A stretch of 64,000 nucleotides of DNA from an uncultured Maribacter sp. (GCA_947493885.1 CANLTE010000010.1:1-64000); one strand, 5' to 3'. Counted from the first letter of the stretch, positions 37,577 through 46,910 are shown. Program-made: numbers and translations. Notes: a model not told the origin generated them from the letters alone.

Positions 37577-38884
37577 ATGAATACTGGACTTTTTTATACT
37601 ACTTTTTTATCATTTATTTTTTGTTCGTTTATTACACTTGCTTCTGAAAATCAAGGAGAACAGGATACTGATCCTTTTGTTGTTGTGCTAGATGCAGGGC
37701 ACGGAGGACATGATCCAGGTAATTTGGGAAATGGGTATTTAGAAAAAAACATTGCACTTAGTATAGTCTTGAATGTTGGTAAAATACTAGAGCAAAATCC
37801 GGATATTAAAGTAGTTTATACCAGAAAGGATGATACTTTTATTGATTTGTTTGTTCGTGGTGAAATAGCAAATAAAGCAAATGCAGATTTGTTTGTTTCG
37901 GTTCATTGCGATTCTCATAGTTCAGATGCGCATGGTGCAGGGACATTTGTATTGGGTTTACACGCTAATAAACAAAATTTTGAAATTGCCAAAAAGGAAA
38001 ACTCTGTAATATATTTAGAAGATAATTATGAATCTAGATATGCAGATTATGATATTAATTCTCCAGAGTCTGTAATTGGTTTAACTATTATGCAAGAGGA
38101 GTTTTTGGATCAGAGTATTTCGTTAGCAAAAATGATTCAAGATAACTTTACTGAAAGTTTAAAACGAAAAGACAGGAAAGTTAAACAAGCTGGATTCATA
38201 GTGTTGCATCAAACTTTTATGCCAAGTGTTTTGGTGGAAACGGGGTTCTTAACAAATAAGTCCGAGGGACAATATTTAAACTCTTTTAAAGGACAGAAAG
38301 AGATGGGGTCTGCTATAGCAAAAGCTATTTTAAAATATAAAGAAGGTATTCGGAGCAATACTTTTAATTCTCCTATTAAGATTAAGGAAGAAGCTCCGGC
38401 CGTTGTTGAACCAGTTAAAAAAGAAGAAAAACAGGAAGTCCCTGTAATAAAAATTCCTAGGGAAGAAAAAATAATTGAAAAAACCGAAGTTATTGTTAAA
38501 GAGGAGGTGAAGCCAGTTGTTGTTAAAGAAAAACCTGGCAAACCTATTGTAAAAGTAGAAGATAAGGAGGCCAAAAAAGAACCTGTTAAGCTACTATCTG
38601 TTGCAGAAAAGGGAAATTCTAAAATTGAATTTAGAGTTCAGATTATGGCCAGTGTTAAAGTAATTGAGTTGGATGGCGATAATTTTAATGGATTAAATAA
38701 GTTATCTAAAGAACAACATAAAAATTTTTATAGATATATGTACGGTAATGTGGACACCTACCAAGCTGCAAAGTTGTTAAAATCTAATGCAGATTTAAAA
38801 GGGTATAAAACATCGTATATTGTAGCATATAAAGATGGCAAACGTATTCCGGTGAAGGAAGCACTGAAATACGTTTCACAATAA
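37577..38884 (+). CDS. N-acetylmuramoyl-L-alanine amidase with C-terminal SPOR-like domain
   Basis: A 435-residue exported protein with a signal peptide at about residues 1-23. The Amidase_3 zinc domain starts VVVLDAGHGGHDPG (His ligand) and continues VYTRKDD, VSVHCDSH and LVETGFLTNKSEG with the catalytic Glu, to about residue 255. A Pro/Glu/Lys-rich linker (270-345) and a C-terminal SPOR-like segment (about 352-435, FRVQIMASV, then FYRYMYGNVDTYQAA) follow. It would cut the MurNAc-L-Ala bond in the periplasm during growth or division, and SPOR domains bind denuded glycan at septa. Confidence 0.9.
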   Translation: MNTGLFYTTFLSFIFCSFITLASENQGEQDTDPFVVVLDAGHGGHDPGNLGNGYLEKNIALSIVLNVGKILEQNPDIKVVYTRKDDTFIDLFVRGEIANKANADLFVSVHCDSHSSDAHGAGTFVLGLHANKQNFEIAKKENSVIYLEDNYESRYADYDINSPESVIGLTIMQEEFLDQSISLAKMIQDNFTESLKRKDRKVKQAGFIVLHQTFMPSVLVETGFLTNKSEGQYLNSFKGQKEMGSAIAKAILKYKEGIRSNTFNSPIKIKEEAPAVVEPVKKEEKQEVPVIKIPREEKIIEKTEVIVKEEVKPVVVKEKPGKPIVKVEDKEAKKEPVKLLSVAEKGNSKIEFRVQIMASVKVIELDGDNFNGLNKLSKEQHKNFYRYMYGNVDTYQAAKLLKSNADLKGYKTSYIVAYKDGKRIPVKEALKYVSQ

Positions 38885-38939
38885 TAGAATCTTCTAAAAA
38901 TTTATTTCTAATTTTGTTAGAAACAGAAAAACAATCCGT

Positions 38940-39902
38940 TTGAAACTATCTAGAGAAATTAAAACCGGAATTATCGTCATTGGAGGTGTTCTGTTATTTA
39001 TACTTGGCTTTAGCTATTTAAAGTCTTCTCCTCTTTTTGATGACAGCAAGACGTTATATGCAATTTATCCGCATGTACAAGGGCTTCAAACTGGAACACC
39101 TGTTTCAATAAACGGACTTACCGTAGGATCCGTTAATGATATCAGACGGCTAGATAATAAGGGGAATTTGGTTGTTACTTTTTCTGTAAATAACGAATTT
39201 TCTTTTTCAAAAAATAGTACGGCTGAGTTATATGATACAGGTATAATTGGCGGAAAAGGACTTCAGATAATACCTGTTTTTGATGCTTCTAATTTAGCAC
39301 AAAGCGGAGATACACTTATAACGCTAACAAGACCTGGTTTAACGGAGCTTGCTCAACAAAAACTAACACCTTTGTTTAAAAAGTTTGAATCTGCTGTTAC
39401 CGATGCTGATTCGGTTTTATTAAATGTTAATGAGGTATTAGATTCTAAAACAAAAAAAGACTTACAAAAGGCTATTTCAGGATTAAGTAATTTAATGGTA
39501 AGTTTAGAGAGTAGTGGAGCGGTGCTTAATCGTTTATTAAAAAATAACGAGAAAAAATTAGACAGTTCGTTAACTAATTTTGAAACACTTACTAGTAATT
39601 TTGCCAAATTATCAGACTCTCTTAGTACTGCTGGTTTAGGAAGAACATTGGCTAGTTTAGAGAGTACAGTTGCAAATCTAGATAAGTTAATGACTAAAAT
39701 AGAAGGAGGAGAAGGTACAATGGGAGCTTTAATGAATAATAAAGAACTTTACGATAATCTTAGCAACGCTTCTGAGGAACTAGATTTATTATTGCAAGAC
39801 TTTAGACTTAATCCAAAGCGTTATGTAAACGTATCGGTTTTTGGAAAAAAGCAGAAAGATTATACATTACCTGAAAATGACCCTGCAGAAAAAAATGAAT
39901 AA
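38940..39902 (+). CDS. mlaD: MlaD/Mce-family lipid transport protein
   Basis: A 320-residue protein anchored by one N-terminal helix (about 8-25), with an Mce/MlaD domain at about 37-115 (VQGLQTGTPVSINGLTVGSV, YDTGIIGGKGLQII). A long coiled-coil-prone helix, typical of phospholipid or sterol importers of this class, follows. The likely start is a TTG at 38940 giving MKLSREIKTG. No MlaE permease or MlaF ATPase gene is next to it, so the rest of the transporter must be elsewhere. Starts 55 bp after the amidase gene. Confidence 0.88.
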   Translation: MKLSREIKTGIIVIGGVLLFILGFSYLKSSPLFDDSKTLYAIYPHVQGLQTGTPVSINGLTVGSVNDIRRLDNKGNLVVTFSVNNEFSFSKNSTAELYDTGIIGGKGLQIIPVFDASNLAQSGDTLITLTRPGLTELAQQKLTPLFKKFESAVTDADSVLLNVNEVLDSKTKKDLQKAISGLSNLMVSLESSGAVLNRLLKNNEKKLDSSLTNFETLTSNFAKLSDSLSTAGLGRTLASLESTVANLDKLMTKIEGGEGTMGALMNNKELYDNLSNASEELDLLLQDFRLNPKRYVNVSVFGKKQKDYTLPENDPAEKNE

Positions 39903-39909
39903 AACGTAA

Positions 39910-41235
39910 ATGAATTATATACCTAACATCCTATTTGCCATAGTTCTACTATGTGGAATTTTCTTTTTTTTAAGAAATGTAAAAAAACTATATAGGAATA
40001 TAAAACTTGGTAGAGATGTTGATGTTAGTGATAATAAATCTTTACGATGGAAGAATATGGGAAGTATTGCTTTGGGGCAATCAAAAATGGTGGTTAGACC
40101 AATAGCGGGGTTACTACATATTATTGTTTACGTTGGTTTTATTATAATAAATATTGAAGTTCTTGAAATCATCATTGATGGACTTTTTGGAACGCATCGT
40201 GTTTTTGCTTTTCTAGGTGGAGCATATAATTTTTTGATAGCATCATTTGAAATACTTGCCCTATTGGTAATTATATCTGTAATTATATTTTGGGTTAGAC
40301 GTAATGTTATACGATTACAACGATTTGTAAAACCTGAAATGAAAGGTTGGCCCAAAAGTGATGGAAATTTAATTTTGTACATAGAATTGGTATTAATGGT
40401 TTTATTTTTGACCATGAATGCTGCTGATTATCAATTACAATTGTTGGATTCAGAGCATTATACCAAAGTGGGTTCTTTTCCCGTAAGTGGGTATTTAAGT
40501 ATGTTGTTTGATGAAGCATCTGTCTCAAGCCTAATAATGGTGGAGCGAACAGCTTGGTGGTTACATATTATTGGTATATTGTTTTTTCTTAACTACCTGT
40601 ATTATTCAAAACATTTACATATACTATTGGCTTTTCCTAATACATATTATGGAAAAATTACTCCTCAAGGAAAATTTAAAAATTTAGAGTCTGTTACCAA
40701 AGAGGTAAAACTAATGATGGATCCGTCCGTGGATCCATTTGCTGCTCCAGCTGAGGATGCTCCTCCTCCTGAAAAATTTGGGGCGTCTGATGTTCAAGAC
40801 TTAAGTTGGGTACAGTTGTTAAACGCTTATTCTTGCACGGAATGTGGAAGATGTACTAGTCAATGCCCTGCTAATTTAACAGGAAAAAGATTGTCTCCGC
40901 GAAAGATAATGATGGATACTAGAGATCGTTTAGAGGAAGTAGGTAAAAATATAGATGCCAACAAAGGAAACTTTGTAGATGATGGTAAGCAGCTTTTAGG
41001 AGATTATATAAGTCATGAAGAATTATGGGCTTGTACATCATGTAATGCTTGTGTGGAGGCTTGCCCTATTAGTATTGATCCTTTAAGTATTATTATGGAT
41101 ATGCGTCAATACTTAGTAATGGAGCAATCAGCAGCACCATCAGATTTAAATAACATGATGGGGAATATTGAAAATAATGGAGCCCCGTGGCCATTTAATC
41201 AAATGGATAGACTTAATTGGGCTAAAGAAGAATAA
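39910..41235 (+). CDS. Membrane (Fe-S) oxidoreductase with NarI-like helices and two [4Fe-4S] motifs
   Basis: A 441-residue protein. Residues about 5-260 hold five to six membrane helices with His pairs (LLHIIVY, WWLHIIG, SKHLHILLAFPN) in the style of NarI-type haem b subunits. A soluble part follows with two ferredoxin motifs, CTECGRCTSQCP near residue 315 and CTSCNACVEACP near 378. The next gene carries the CCG domains that normally sit after such a module. Together they resemble a split form of the membrane electron-transfer-flavoprotein:menaquinone oxidoreductase / HdrD-like family. The exact partner is inferred, not shown. It begins 8 bp after mlaD. Confidence 0.8.
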   Translation: MNYIPNILFAIVLLCGIFFFLRNVKKLYRNIKLGRDVDVSDNKSLRWKNMGSIALGQSKMVVRPIAGLLHIIVYVGFIIINIEVLEIIIDGLFGTHRVFAFLGGAYNFLIASFEILALLVIISVIIFWVRRNVIRLQRFVKPEMKGWPKSDGNLILYIELVLMVLFLTMNAADYQLQLLDSEHYTKVGSFPVSGYLSMLFDEASVSSLIMVERTAWWLHIIGILFFLNYLYYSKHLHILLAFPNTYYGKITPQGKFKNLESVTKEVKLMMDPSVDPFAAPAEDAPPPEKFGASDVQDLSWVQLLNAYSCTECGRCTSQCPANLTGKRLSPRKIMMDTRDRLEEVGKNIDANKGNFVDDGKQLLGDYISHEELWACTSCNACVEACPISIDPLSIIMDMRQYLVMEQSAAPSDLNNMMGNIENNGAPWPFNQMDRLNWAKEE

Positions 41236-41245
41236 AAAAAGACCT

Positions 41246-42037
41246 ATGGGAAACGAATTAAAAGTACCTACAATGGCAGAACTTTTTGCCTCGGGTCAAC
41301 AACCAGAAGTTTTATTTTGGGTTGGATGCGCAGGAAGTTTTGACGATAGGGCAAAAAAAATAACAAAAGCGTTTATAAAAATATTAAACAAAGCTAATGT
41401 GTCCTTTGCAGTCTTAGGAACAGAGGAAAGTTGTTCAGGTGACCCAGCAAAAAGAGCGGGTAATGAGTTTTTGTTTCAAATGCAAGCAGTTACAAACATA
41501 GAAGTAATGAATGCTTATGAAGTAAAAAAAATAGTTACTACATGTCCGCATTGCTTTAATACGTTAAAAAATGAATACCCTGAGTTAGGGGGTGATTACG
41601 AGGTTGTTCACCATACACAATTTATAAATCAATTGTTGGAGGATGGAAAAATTTCCTTAAATGGTGGTTCGTACAAAGGGAAAAAAATAACATATCATGA
41701 TCCATGTTACTTGGGTAGAGCTAATAACGTTTATGAGGCGCCTCGTGATTTAATCAAGAAGCTTGATGCGGAGTTGGTTGAAATGAAAAATTGTAAGGCA
41801 AAAGGGCTTTGTTGTGGAGCAGGAGGAGCGCAAATGTTTAAGGAGCCTGAAAAAGGAGAACAAGATATAAACATAAAACGTACCGAGGAAGCAATTGAAG
41901 TTAAACCTGATATTGTGGCAGCTGGTTGTCCGTTCTGTAATACAATGATGACCGATGGCGTTAAAGCAAAAGAAAAAGAATCTTCAATAGCTGTTTTAGA
42001 TGTAGCGGAACTCATTGCAAATGCTGAAGATTTGTAA
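41246..42037 (+). CDS. (Fe-S)-binding protein with two CCG domains, HdrB-like
   Basis: A 263-residue cytoplasmic protein. I place the start at the ATG at 41246 (MGNELKVPTMAELF), 10 bp after the membrane subunit. The frame is open further upstream but would overlap that gene. Two cysteine-rich CCG domains are present: the first has WVGCAGS, EESCSGD and TTCPHC; the second HDPCYLGR, GLCCGAGGA and AGCPFC. In HdrB-type proteins these bind noncubane [4Fe-4S] clusters. The first domain has Ser-Cys instead of Cys-Cys. It probably works as the catalytic half of a two-gene membrane oxidoreductase. Confidence 0.85.
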   Translation: MGNELKVPTMAELFASGQQPEVLFWVGCAGSFDDRAKKITKAFIKILNKANVSFAVLGTEESCSGDPAKRAGNEFLFQMQAVTNIEVMNAYEVKKIVTTCPHCFNTLKNEYPELGGDYEVVHHTQFINQLLEDGKISLNGGSYKGKKITYHDPCYLGRANNVYEAPRDLIKKLDAELVEMKNCKAKGLCCGAGGAQMFKEPEKGEQDINIKRTEEAIEVKPDIVAAGCPFCNTMMTDGVKAKEKESSIAVLDVAELIANAEDL

Positions 42038-42056
42038 ATTGATTTGAAAATCAATT
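42037..42056 (+). other. Short perfect hairpin after the CCG gene
   Basis: AATTGATTT and AAATCAATT flank GA and form a perfect inverted repeat starting at the last base of the stop codon. No U-run follows, so it is more likely an mRNA-stabilising or attenuating hairpin than a terminator. Confidence 0.35.
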
Positions 42057-42079
42057 CATTTAAACTCTAAAAGAAAATA

Positions 42080-42562
42080 ATGTTAGTAGATTTTAATACA
42101 TTGCCTGATACGGCAAGAGTCTGGGTTTATCAGGCTAGTAGAACCTTTTCTGAGGTAGAGCTATCCCAAATAAAGGAAGATATGGAGGCTTTTATTGAGG
42201 AATGGACAGCACATGGTGCAGATTTAAAAGCAGGCTATGAAGTAAAATATAAAAGATTTATTGTACTTGCCATAGATCAATCGTTTAATTCGGCTTCAGG
42301 TTGTTCAATTGATGCGTCGGTTCACTTTATACAAACATTAGAAAAGAAATACGACGTATTACTTTTAGACAAAATGAATGTTTCGTATAAACAAGGAGAA
42401 TTTATAGCTTACAAACCACTAACCGATTTTAAAAAAATGGCGAAGCAAAAATCGGTTTCTCTGAACACTATAGTTTTTAATAACCTGGTTACAAATAAAT
42501 CGGAGTATCAAGAACATTGGGAAGTACCTGCTTCTGAAAGTTGGCATAGCAGGTTTATGTAG
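42080..42562 (+). CDS. Conserved Bacteroidota protein of unknown function
   Basis: A 160-residue soluble protein without signal peptide or membrane helix. Segments that look conserved are ARVWVYQASRTFSE at the N-terminus, FIEEWTAHGADLKAGYEV, the SASGCSIDASVHFI stretch around residue 78 and ESWHSRFM at the C-terminus. I recall such proteins being labelled ABC transporter ATPase, but no Walker A or ABC signature is present, so that label should be rejected. It lies 43 bp after the CCG gene and ahead of the GH3 fusion. It may go with the oxidoreductase, but no function can be assigned. Confidence 0.75.
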   Translation: MLVDFNTLPDTARVWVYQASRTFSEVELSQIKEDMEAFIEEWTAHGADLKAGYEVKYKRFIVLAIDQSFNSASGCSIDASVHFIQTLEKKYDVLLLDKMNVSYKQGEFIAYKPLTDFKKMAKQKSVSLNTIVFNNLVTNKSEYQEHWEVPASESWHSRFM

Positions 42563-42619
42563 ATTGCTACAAGATTTGATTTTCTTTTACGTTTTAGGTA
42601 TCCAACACTCCACTTTTTT

Positions 42620-45532
42620 ATGCGATTTAATATAGCTGTCTATATATTTTTTATTTGTTTTTTTTCTGCGCAAGCGCAAACCAATCCTTTAATTACAAAC
42701 GATAGCCTAGCTCAGCACAATTGGGTAGAAGAACAGTATAGTAAAATGTCGCTTGAAGATAAGTTTGGACAGTTGTTCATGGTAAGTATAGCGTCAAATG
42801 ATAGTAAAGTTGCTGTAACTAGGGTGAAAAAACTTATTAGAGAACAAAAAATAGGTGGAGTAATATTTTCTAAAGGAGGTCCAATACAACAAGCAAAACT
42901 CACGAATACTTTTCAGAACATTTCTAATATTCCACTTTTAATAGGTATGGATGCTGAATGGGGACTCGCGATGCGATTAGATTCCACTTATGCTTTTCCT
43001 TGGAATATGACTTTGGGCGCTATTAAAGATAACAGTATTGTTGAAAAAGTAGGCTATAGAATTGGGTTACACGTGAAACGATTAGGAGTTCATATAAATT
43101 TTGCTCCAGATGTCGATATTAACACAAATCCTAAAAACCCTATTATAGGAAATAGGTCATTTGGCGAAAATCGTGACAACGTTACAGAGAAAGGAGTTTC
43201 GTTTATTAAGGGAATGCATAGAGCGGGTGTTTTGTCAAGTGCAAAACATTTTCCAGGGCATGGTGATACAGCAACGGATTCTCATTTAGCTCTACCAACC
43301 ATTAATTTTGAAAGAAAACGATTAGACAGTATAGAGCTTTATCCATATAAAAAAATCATTCAGGAAGGGGTGAGTAGTATTATGGTGGCTCATTTGTATG
43401 TTCCACATTTAGAATTAAAACAAAATTTACCATCATCGCTTTCAGAACAAATTGTTACTGGAGTTTTAAAGGAAGAAATGGGATTTAATGGTTTGGTTTT
43501 TACTGATGCCCTAAATATGAAAGGAGCTTCGGATTATGGAAAAGAAGGTGAAGTTGAAACGATGGCATTTATGGCTGGCAATGACATTTTATTAATGCCA
43601 ACATCCGTAGAACAGGCGAAAAAAAGATTGTTAAAATTATATAATAAAGGTAAAATTTCAGAGGAGCGCTTGGCGCATTCTGTTAAAAAAATACTTCTTG
43701 CAAAATATAAAGTAGGGCTTTATAAAAAAAATAGTGTAAAAATTGAAAATTTATATGCTGATTTAAATTCGTTAGATGATGATTTGGTATATGAAGAGGC
43801 CATTGAAAACGCTATAACGGTTATTAAAAATAAATTCAATTTAATTGGTATTAAAAGATTAGAGAATAAAAAAATCGCCTACATAAAATTTGGAAATGAT
43901 AGTAATGAAGTTTTTGTAAAAGAGTTGAATAAATATGCAGATGTTACTTCAATAAATGCTAAGGATATTAGCACCATAAAAAAGAAACTTTCGGCGTTTA
44001 ATCTAGTGATTATTGGTCATCATACAAACAATGATAGTCCGTGGAAACCATATAAATTTACTAAAACTGAACGATTTTGGTTGCAAGAAATAGCAGGTGT
44101 GCGTACTTCTAATACCATTTTATGTACTTTTTCTAAGCCATACGCTTTATCCGATATCCCGAATTTTAAAGGTATAGATGCCGTGGTTGTTGGTTATCAA
44201 AATAGTAAAATGGCTCAACAAAAAATGGCCCAATTAATTTTTGGAGCCATTCCAGCAAAAGGAGAATTACCTGTAAGTATTACTAATGAATTTCCTGTTG
44301 GAACAAAAGTAACCTTGAGTACTCTTAAAAGGCTGGGATATAGTTTTCCTGAGCGCACAGGAATGAGTTCTATAAAATTAAAAGAAATAGATAGGTTAGT
44401 CCAAAATGGACTTGATTCTCTTATGTTTCCGGGAGCACAGGTAGTGGTAGCCAGAAAAGGAAAAATAATATATAACAAAGGCTTTGGTAAACCTACTTAC
44501 GATTCTAATGAAAAAATTACACCAAATCATATTTACGATTTGGCGTCAGTAACAAAAATTTTGGCAACACTTCCAATAATTATGAAAATGGAAGAAGAAA
44601 ATAAAATAGCCTTAAATAGTACTTTTCAGGAATTAATTCCTGAATACACTGATACCGAAATTAAAAATGTAACGGTTTTAAAAGCTTTATCACATTATGG
44701 AAGATTGCCAGCATGGATAGCTTTTTATGCGGCGACTTTAAATAAAAATAAAAAACCGTCTAAAGAGTTTTATAGAAATACCTTGGAAGATGGGTTTTCA
44801 ACTAAAGTTATAGATGGGTTGTATCTAGCTGACGCTTATAAAGATTCTATATATAACCGTATCGGAAGGCAAGATTTAAAATCTAATAGATATCGTTATA
44901 GTGATGTGGCGTATTATGTAATGAAAAAATACGCGGAGGACACCTATAAAGATAAATTAGATAAACTAGCTCTTGATTTTATATATAAGCCTATAGGAGC
45001 TACCAAAACAAGATATAATCCTTTAGATGAACATGATAAATCTATAATAGTTCCTTCTGAAGAAGATACTTATTACAGATATCAAACTGTTCAGGGATAT
45101 GTACATGATATGGGGGCTGCAATGCAGGGTGGAGTTGGAGGTCATGCCGGACTTTTTAGTAACGCCAATGATGTAGCAAAAATTATGCAAATGTATCTTC
45201 AGGGAGGCTCTTATGGTGGAACTCGTTTTTTTGATTCCCGAACAATTAAAAAGTTTAACACCTGTTACTTTTGTCATAAAAAAGTAAGAAGAGGTGTAGG
45301 TTTTGACAAACCCCAACTAGAAGAAAGTGGCCCCACATGTGGTTGTGTTTCTCGTAAAAGTTTTGGTCACAGTGGATTTACAGGGACCTATACATGGGCA
45401 GATCCAGAAGAAGAAATTGTGTACGTTTTCTTATCAAATAGAACTTATCCTACTGCGTCAAACACACTTTTAGTTAAATCTGGGTTAAGAACAAGAATTC
45501 AACAAGCCATTTACGACTCAATACTAAATTAA
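42620..45532 (+). CDS. Exported GH3 beta-N-acetylglucosaminidase fused to a serine beta-lactamase-like amidase
   Basis: A 970-residue protein with a signal peptide (cleavage near AQAQT). Residues about 35-570 are a NagZ-type GH3 unit with KHFPGHGDTATDSH near 215, TDALNMKGA near 300 and a C-terminal alpha/beta domain. Residues about 590-970 are a class-C beta-lactamase/serine-hydrolase domain with SVTK (SxxK), YSD and HSG motifs in order. B. subtilis has NagZ and AmiE, a MurNAc-L-Ala amidase of this serine-hydrolase family, as neighbours; here the two are fused. An extra CYFC and CGC cysteine set sits just before HSG. It should trim muropeptides outside the cytoplasm. Confidence 0.88.
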   Translation: MRFNIAVYIFFICFFSAQAQTNPLITNDSLAQHNWVEEQYSKMSLEDKFGQLFMVSIASNDSKVAVTRVKKLIREQKIGGVIFSKGGPIQQAKLTNTFQNISNIPLLIGMDAEWGLAMRLDSTYAFPWNMTLGAIKDNSIVEKVGYRIGLHVKRLGVHINFAPDVDINTNPKNPIIGNRSFGENRDNVTEKGVSFIKGMHRAGVLSSAKHFPGHGDTATDSHLALPTINFERKRLDSIELYPYKKIIQEGVSSIMVAHLYVPHLELKQNLPSSLSEQIVTGVLKEEMGFNGLVFTDALNMKGASDYGKEGEVETMAFMAGNDILLMPTSVEQAKKRLLKLYNKGKISEERLAHSVKKILLAKYKVGLYKKNSVKIENLYADLNSLDDDLVYEEAIENAITVIKNKFNLIGIKRLENKKIAYIKFGNDSNEVFVKELNKYADVTSINAKDISTIKKKLSAFNLVIIGHHTNNDSPWKPYKFTKTERFWLQEIAGVRTSNTILCTFSKPYALSDIPNFKGIDAVVVGYQNSKMAQQKMAQLIFGAIPAKGELPVSITNEFPVGTKVTLSTLKRLGYSFPERTGMSSIKLKEIDRLVQNGLDSLMFPGAQVVVARKGKIIYNKGFGKPTYDSNEKITPNHIYDLASVTKILATLPIIMKMEEENKIALNSTFQELIPEYTDTEIKNVTVLKALSHYGRLPAWIAFYAATLNKNKKPSKEFYRNTLEDGFSTKVIDGLYLADAYKDSIYNRIGRQDLKSNRYRYSDVAYYVMKKYAEDTYKDKLDKLALDFIYKPIGATKTRYNPLDEHDKSIIVPSEEDTYYRYQTVQGYVHDMGAAMQGGVGGHAGLFSNANDVAKIMQMYLQGGSYGGTRFFDSRTIKKFNTCYFCHKKVRRGVGFDKPQLEESGPTCGCVSRKSFGHSGFTGTYTWADPEEEIVYVFLSNRTYPTASNTLLVKSGLRTRIQQAIYDSILN

Positions 45533-45601
45533 AAGGTAGATTTGTAATTTCTATACAGGAAATTCAACTTAACTATTTAGTAAACGAAGAAATTTTATCG
45601 A

Positions 45602-46747
45602 ATGAAAATAGCAATAGTTTGTTATCCAACTTTTGGAGGAAGTGGCGTTGTTGCCACCGAATTAGGTATAGCCTTGGCTAGTAGAGGTCATGAAGTTCAT
45701 TTTGTTACCTATAAACAACCAGTAAGGTTAGAGCTTTTAAACAATAATATATATTTTCATGAAGTTCATGTACCTGAGTATCCATTATTTCATTACCAGC
45801 CTTATGAGCTTGCTTTATCAAGTAAATTGGTAGATACAGTTAAACTTTTTGATATAGATTTGTTGCATGTGCATTATGCAATTCCTCATGCGTATGCCGG
45901 ATACATGGCAAAAAAAATGTTGGAAGAAGAAGGGATTCATGTTCCTATGATTACCACATTGCATGGAACCGATATTACTTTGGTTGGTAAGCACCCTTTT
46001 TATAAGCCCGCAGTTACTTTCAGTATTAACCAATCAGATGTAGTTACATCCGTTTCTGAGAGTTTACGGCAACAAACTTTAGATTTATTTGATATAAAAG
46101 GAGAAATAGAAGTAGTTTCTAACTTTATAGATAAACGTAAATACAGTCCAAATTTTACAGATTGTCAACGTACTTCAATGGCAAACGATGATGAAAGAAT
46201 AGTTACCCATATTAGTAATTTTAGAAAGGTAAAGCGTATTCCAGATGTGCTTCATATTTTTAATAAAATACAGGAAGAAATTCCTGCAAAATTAATAATG
46301 GTAGGTGAAGGACCAGAAAAAGAGAACGCAGAATTTGTTTGTGAACAATTAGGAATATCAGATAAGGTGATTTTTCTTGGAAATAGCAATGAAATTGATA
46401 AAATATTATGTTTTTCTGACTTGTTTTTACTGCCATCGGAAACGGAAAGTTTTGGATTAGCTGCTTTAGAGGCAATGATAAACAGGGTTCCTGTAATTTC
46501 AAGTAATTCTGGAGGGATTCCAGAGGTTAATAAACATGGTGTTTCTGGATACTTAAGCGATGTAGGAAATGTTGAAGAGATGGCCGCCAATGCAATTAAA
46601 ATATTAAGAGACGATAATGATCTAAACATTTTTAAGAAAAATGCAGTGTCAATTGCCGAACAGTTTGATATTTTACAAATTTTACCTAAATACGAAGAAA
46701 TTTACGAGAGAGCCTACAGTAGTAGATTTAAAAACGCTGATAGATAA
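45602..46747 (+). CDS. bshA: N-acetyl-alpha-D-glucosaminyl L-malate synthase
   Basis: A 381-residue GT4 glycosyltransferase making GlcNAc-malate from UDP-GlcNAc and L-malate, the first step of bacillithiol synthesis. The N-terminus IAIVCYPTFGGSGVVATELG, LHVHYAIPHAYAGYMAK near residue 90, TTLHGTDITLVGKHP near 120 and the ETESFGLAALEAM motif near 280 are characteristic of BshA rather than of a capsule transferase. BshB and BshC are not in the window. It lies 69 bp after the GH3 fusion and before a terminator. Confidence 0.92.
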   Translation: MKIAIVCYPTFGGSGVVATELGIALASRGHEVHFVTYKQPVRLELLNNNIYFHEVHVPEYPLFHYQPYELALSSKLVDTVKLFDIDLLHVHYAIPHAYAGYMAKKMLEEEGIHVPMITTLHGTDITLVGKHPFYKPAVTFSINQSDVVTSVSESLRQQTLDLFDIKGEIEVVSNFIDKRKYSPNFTDCQRTSMANDDERIVTHISNFRKVKRIPDVLHIFNKIQEEIPAKLIMVGEGPEKENAEFVCEQLGISDKVIFLGNSNEIDKILCFSDLFLLPSETESFGLAALEAMINRVPVISSNSGGIPEVNKHGVSGYLSDVGNVEEMAANAIKILRDDNDLNIFKKNAVSIAEQFDILQILPKYEEIYERAYSSRFKNADR

Positions 46748-46827
46748 AATAGCAAGATTTTAGGATGAAAGGAGAAGGTGTTGAAGCGTATTTTCTCTAA
46801 GAAACTTATTTACAACTCTCTAACGAT

Positions 46828-46854
46828 AAAAAAAGCCTTTTAAGGTTTTTTTTT
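46828..46854 (+). terminator. Intrinsic terminator after bshA
   Basis: An A-run followed by GCCTTTTAAGG and a T9 run gives an A/T-extended hairpin with a short loop, 81 nt after the bshA stop and before the OmpA gene. Confidence 0.75.
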
Positions 46855-46898
46855 ATTGTGTTGACTTAATTCTCTTAATTTTATATATTATTAGCCCC

Positions 46899-46906
46899 TA
46901 ATTTTG
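46899..46906 (+). promoter_or_regulatory. -7 box (TAATTTTG) directly before the OmpA gene
   Basis: TAATTTTG fits TAnnTTTG and lies only 4 nt upstream of the ATG at 46911. Transcription would start at or very near the start codon, giving a leaderless mRNA, or the true start is the second in-frame ATG at 46920. Confidence 0.45.
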
Positions 46907-46910
46907 CATT

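Noticed and set aside
41168-41245. Upstream extension of the CCG-domain protein
   Set aside because: It would overlap the membrane subunit gene in another frame. The ATG at 41246 is well placed after that gene's stop.
42080-42562. ABC transporter ATPase
   Set aside because: No P-loop, Walker B or LSGGQ-type motif is present in the 160 residues.
45546-45564. Short inverted repeat AATTTC/GAAATT between the GH3 fusion and bshA
   Set aside because: A 6-bp A/T-rich stem with no U-run is too weak to call a terminator.
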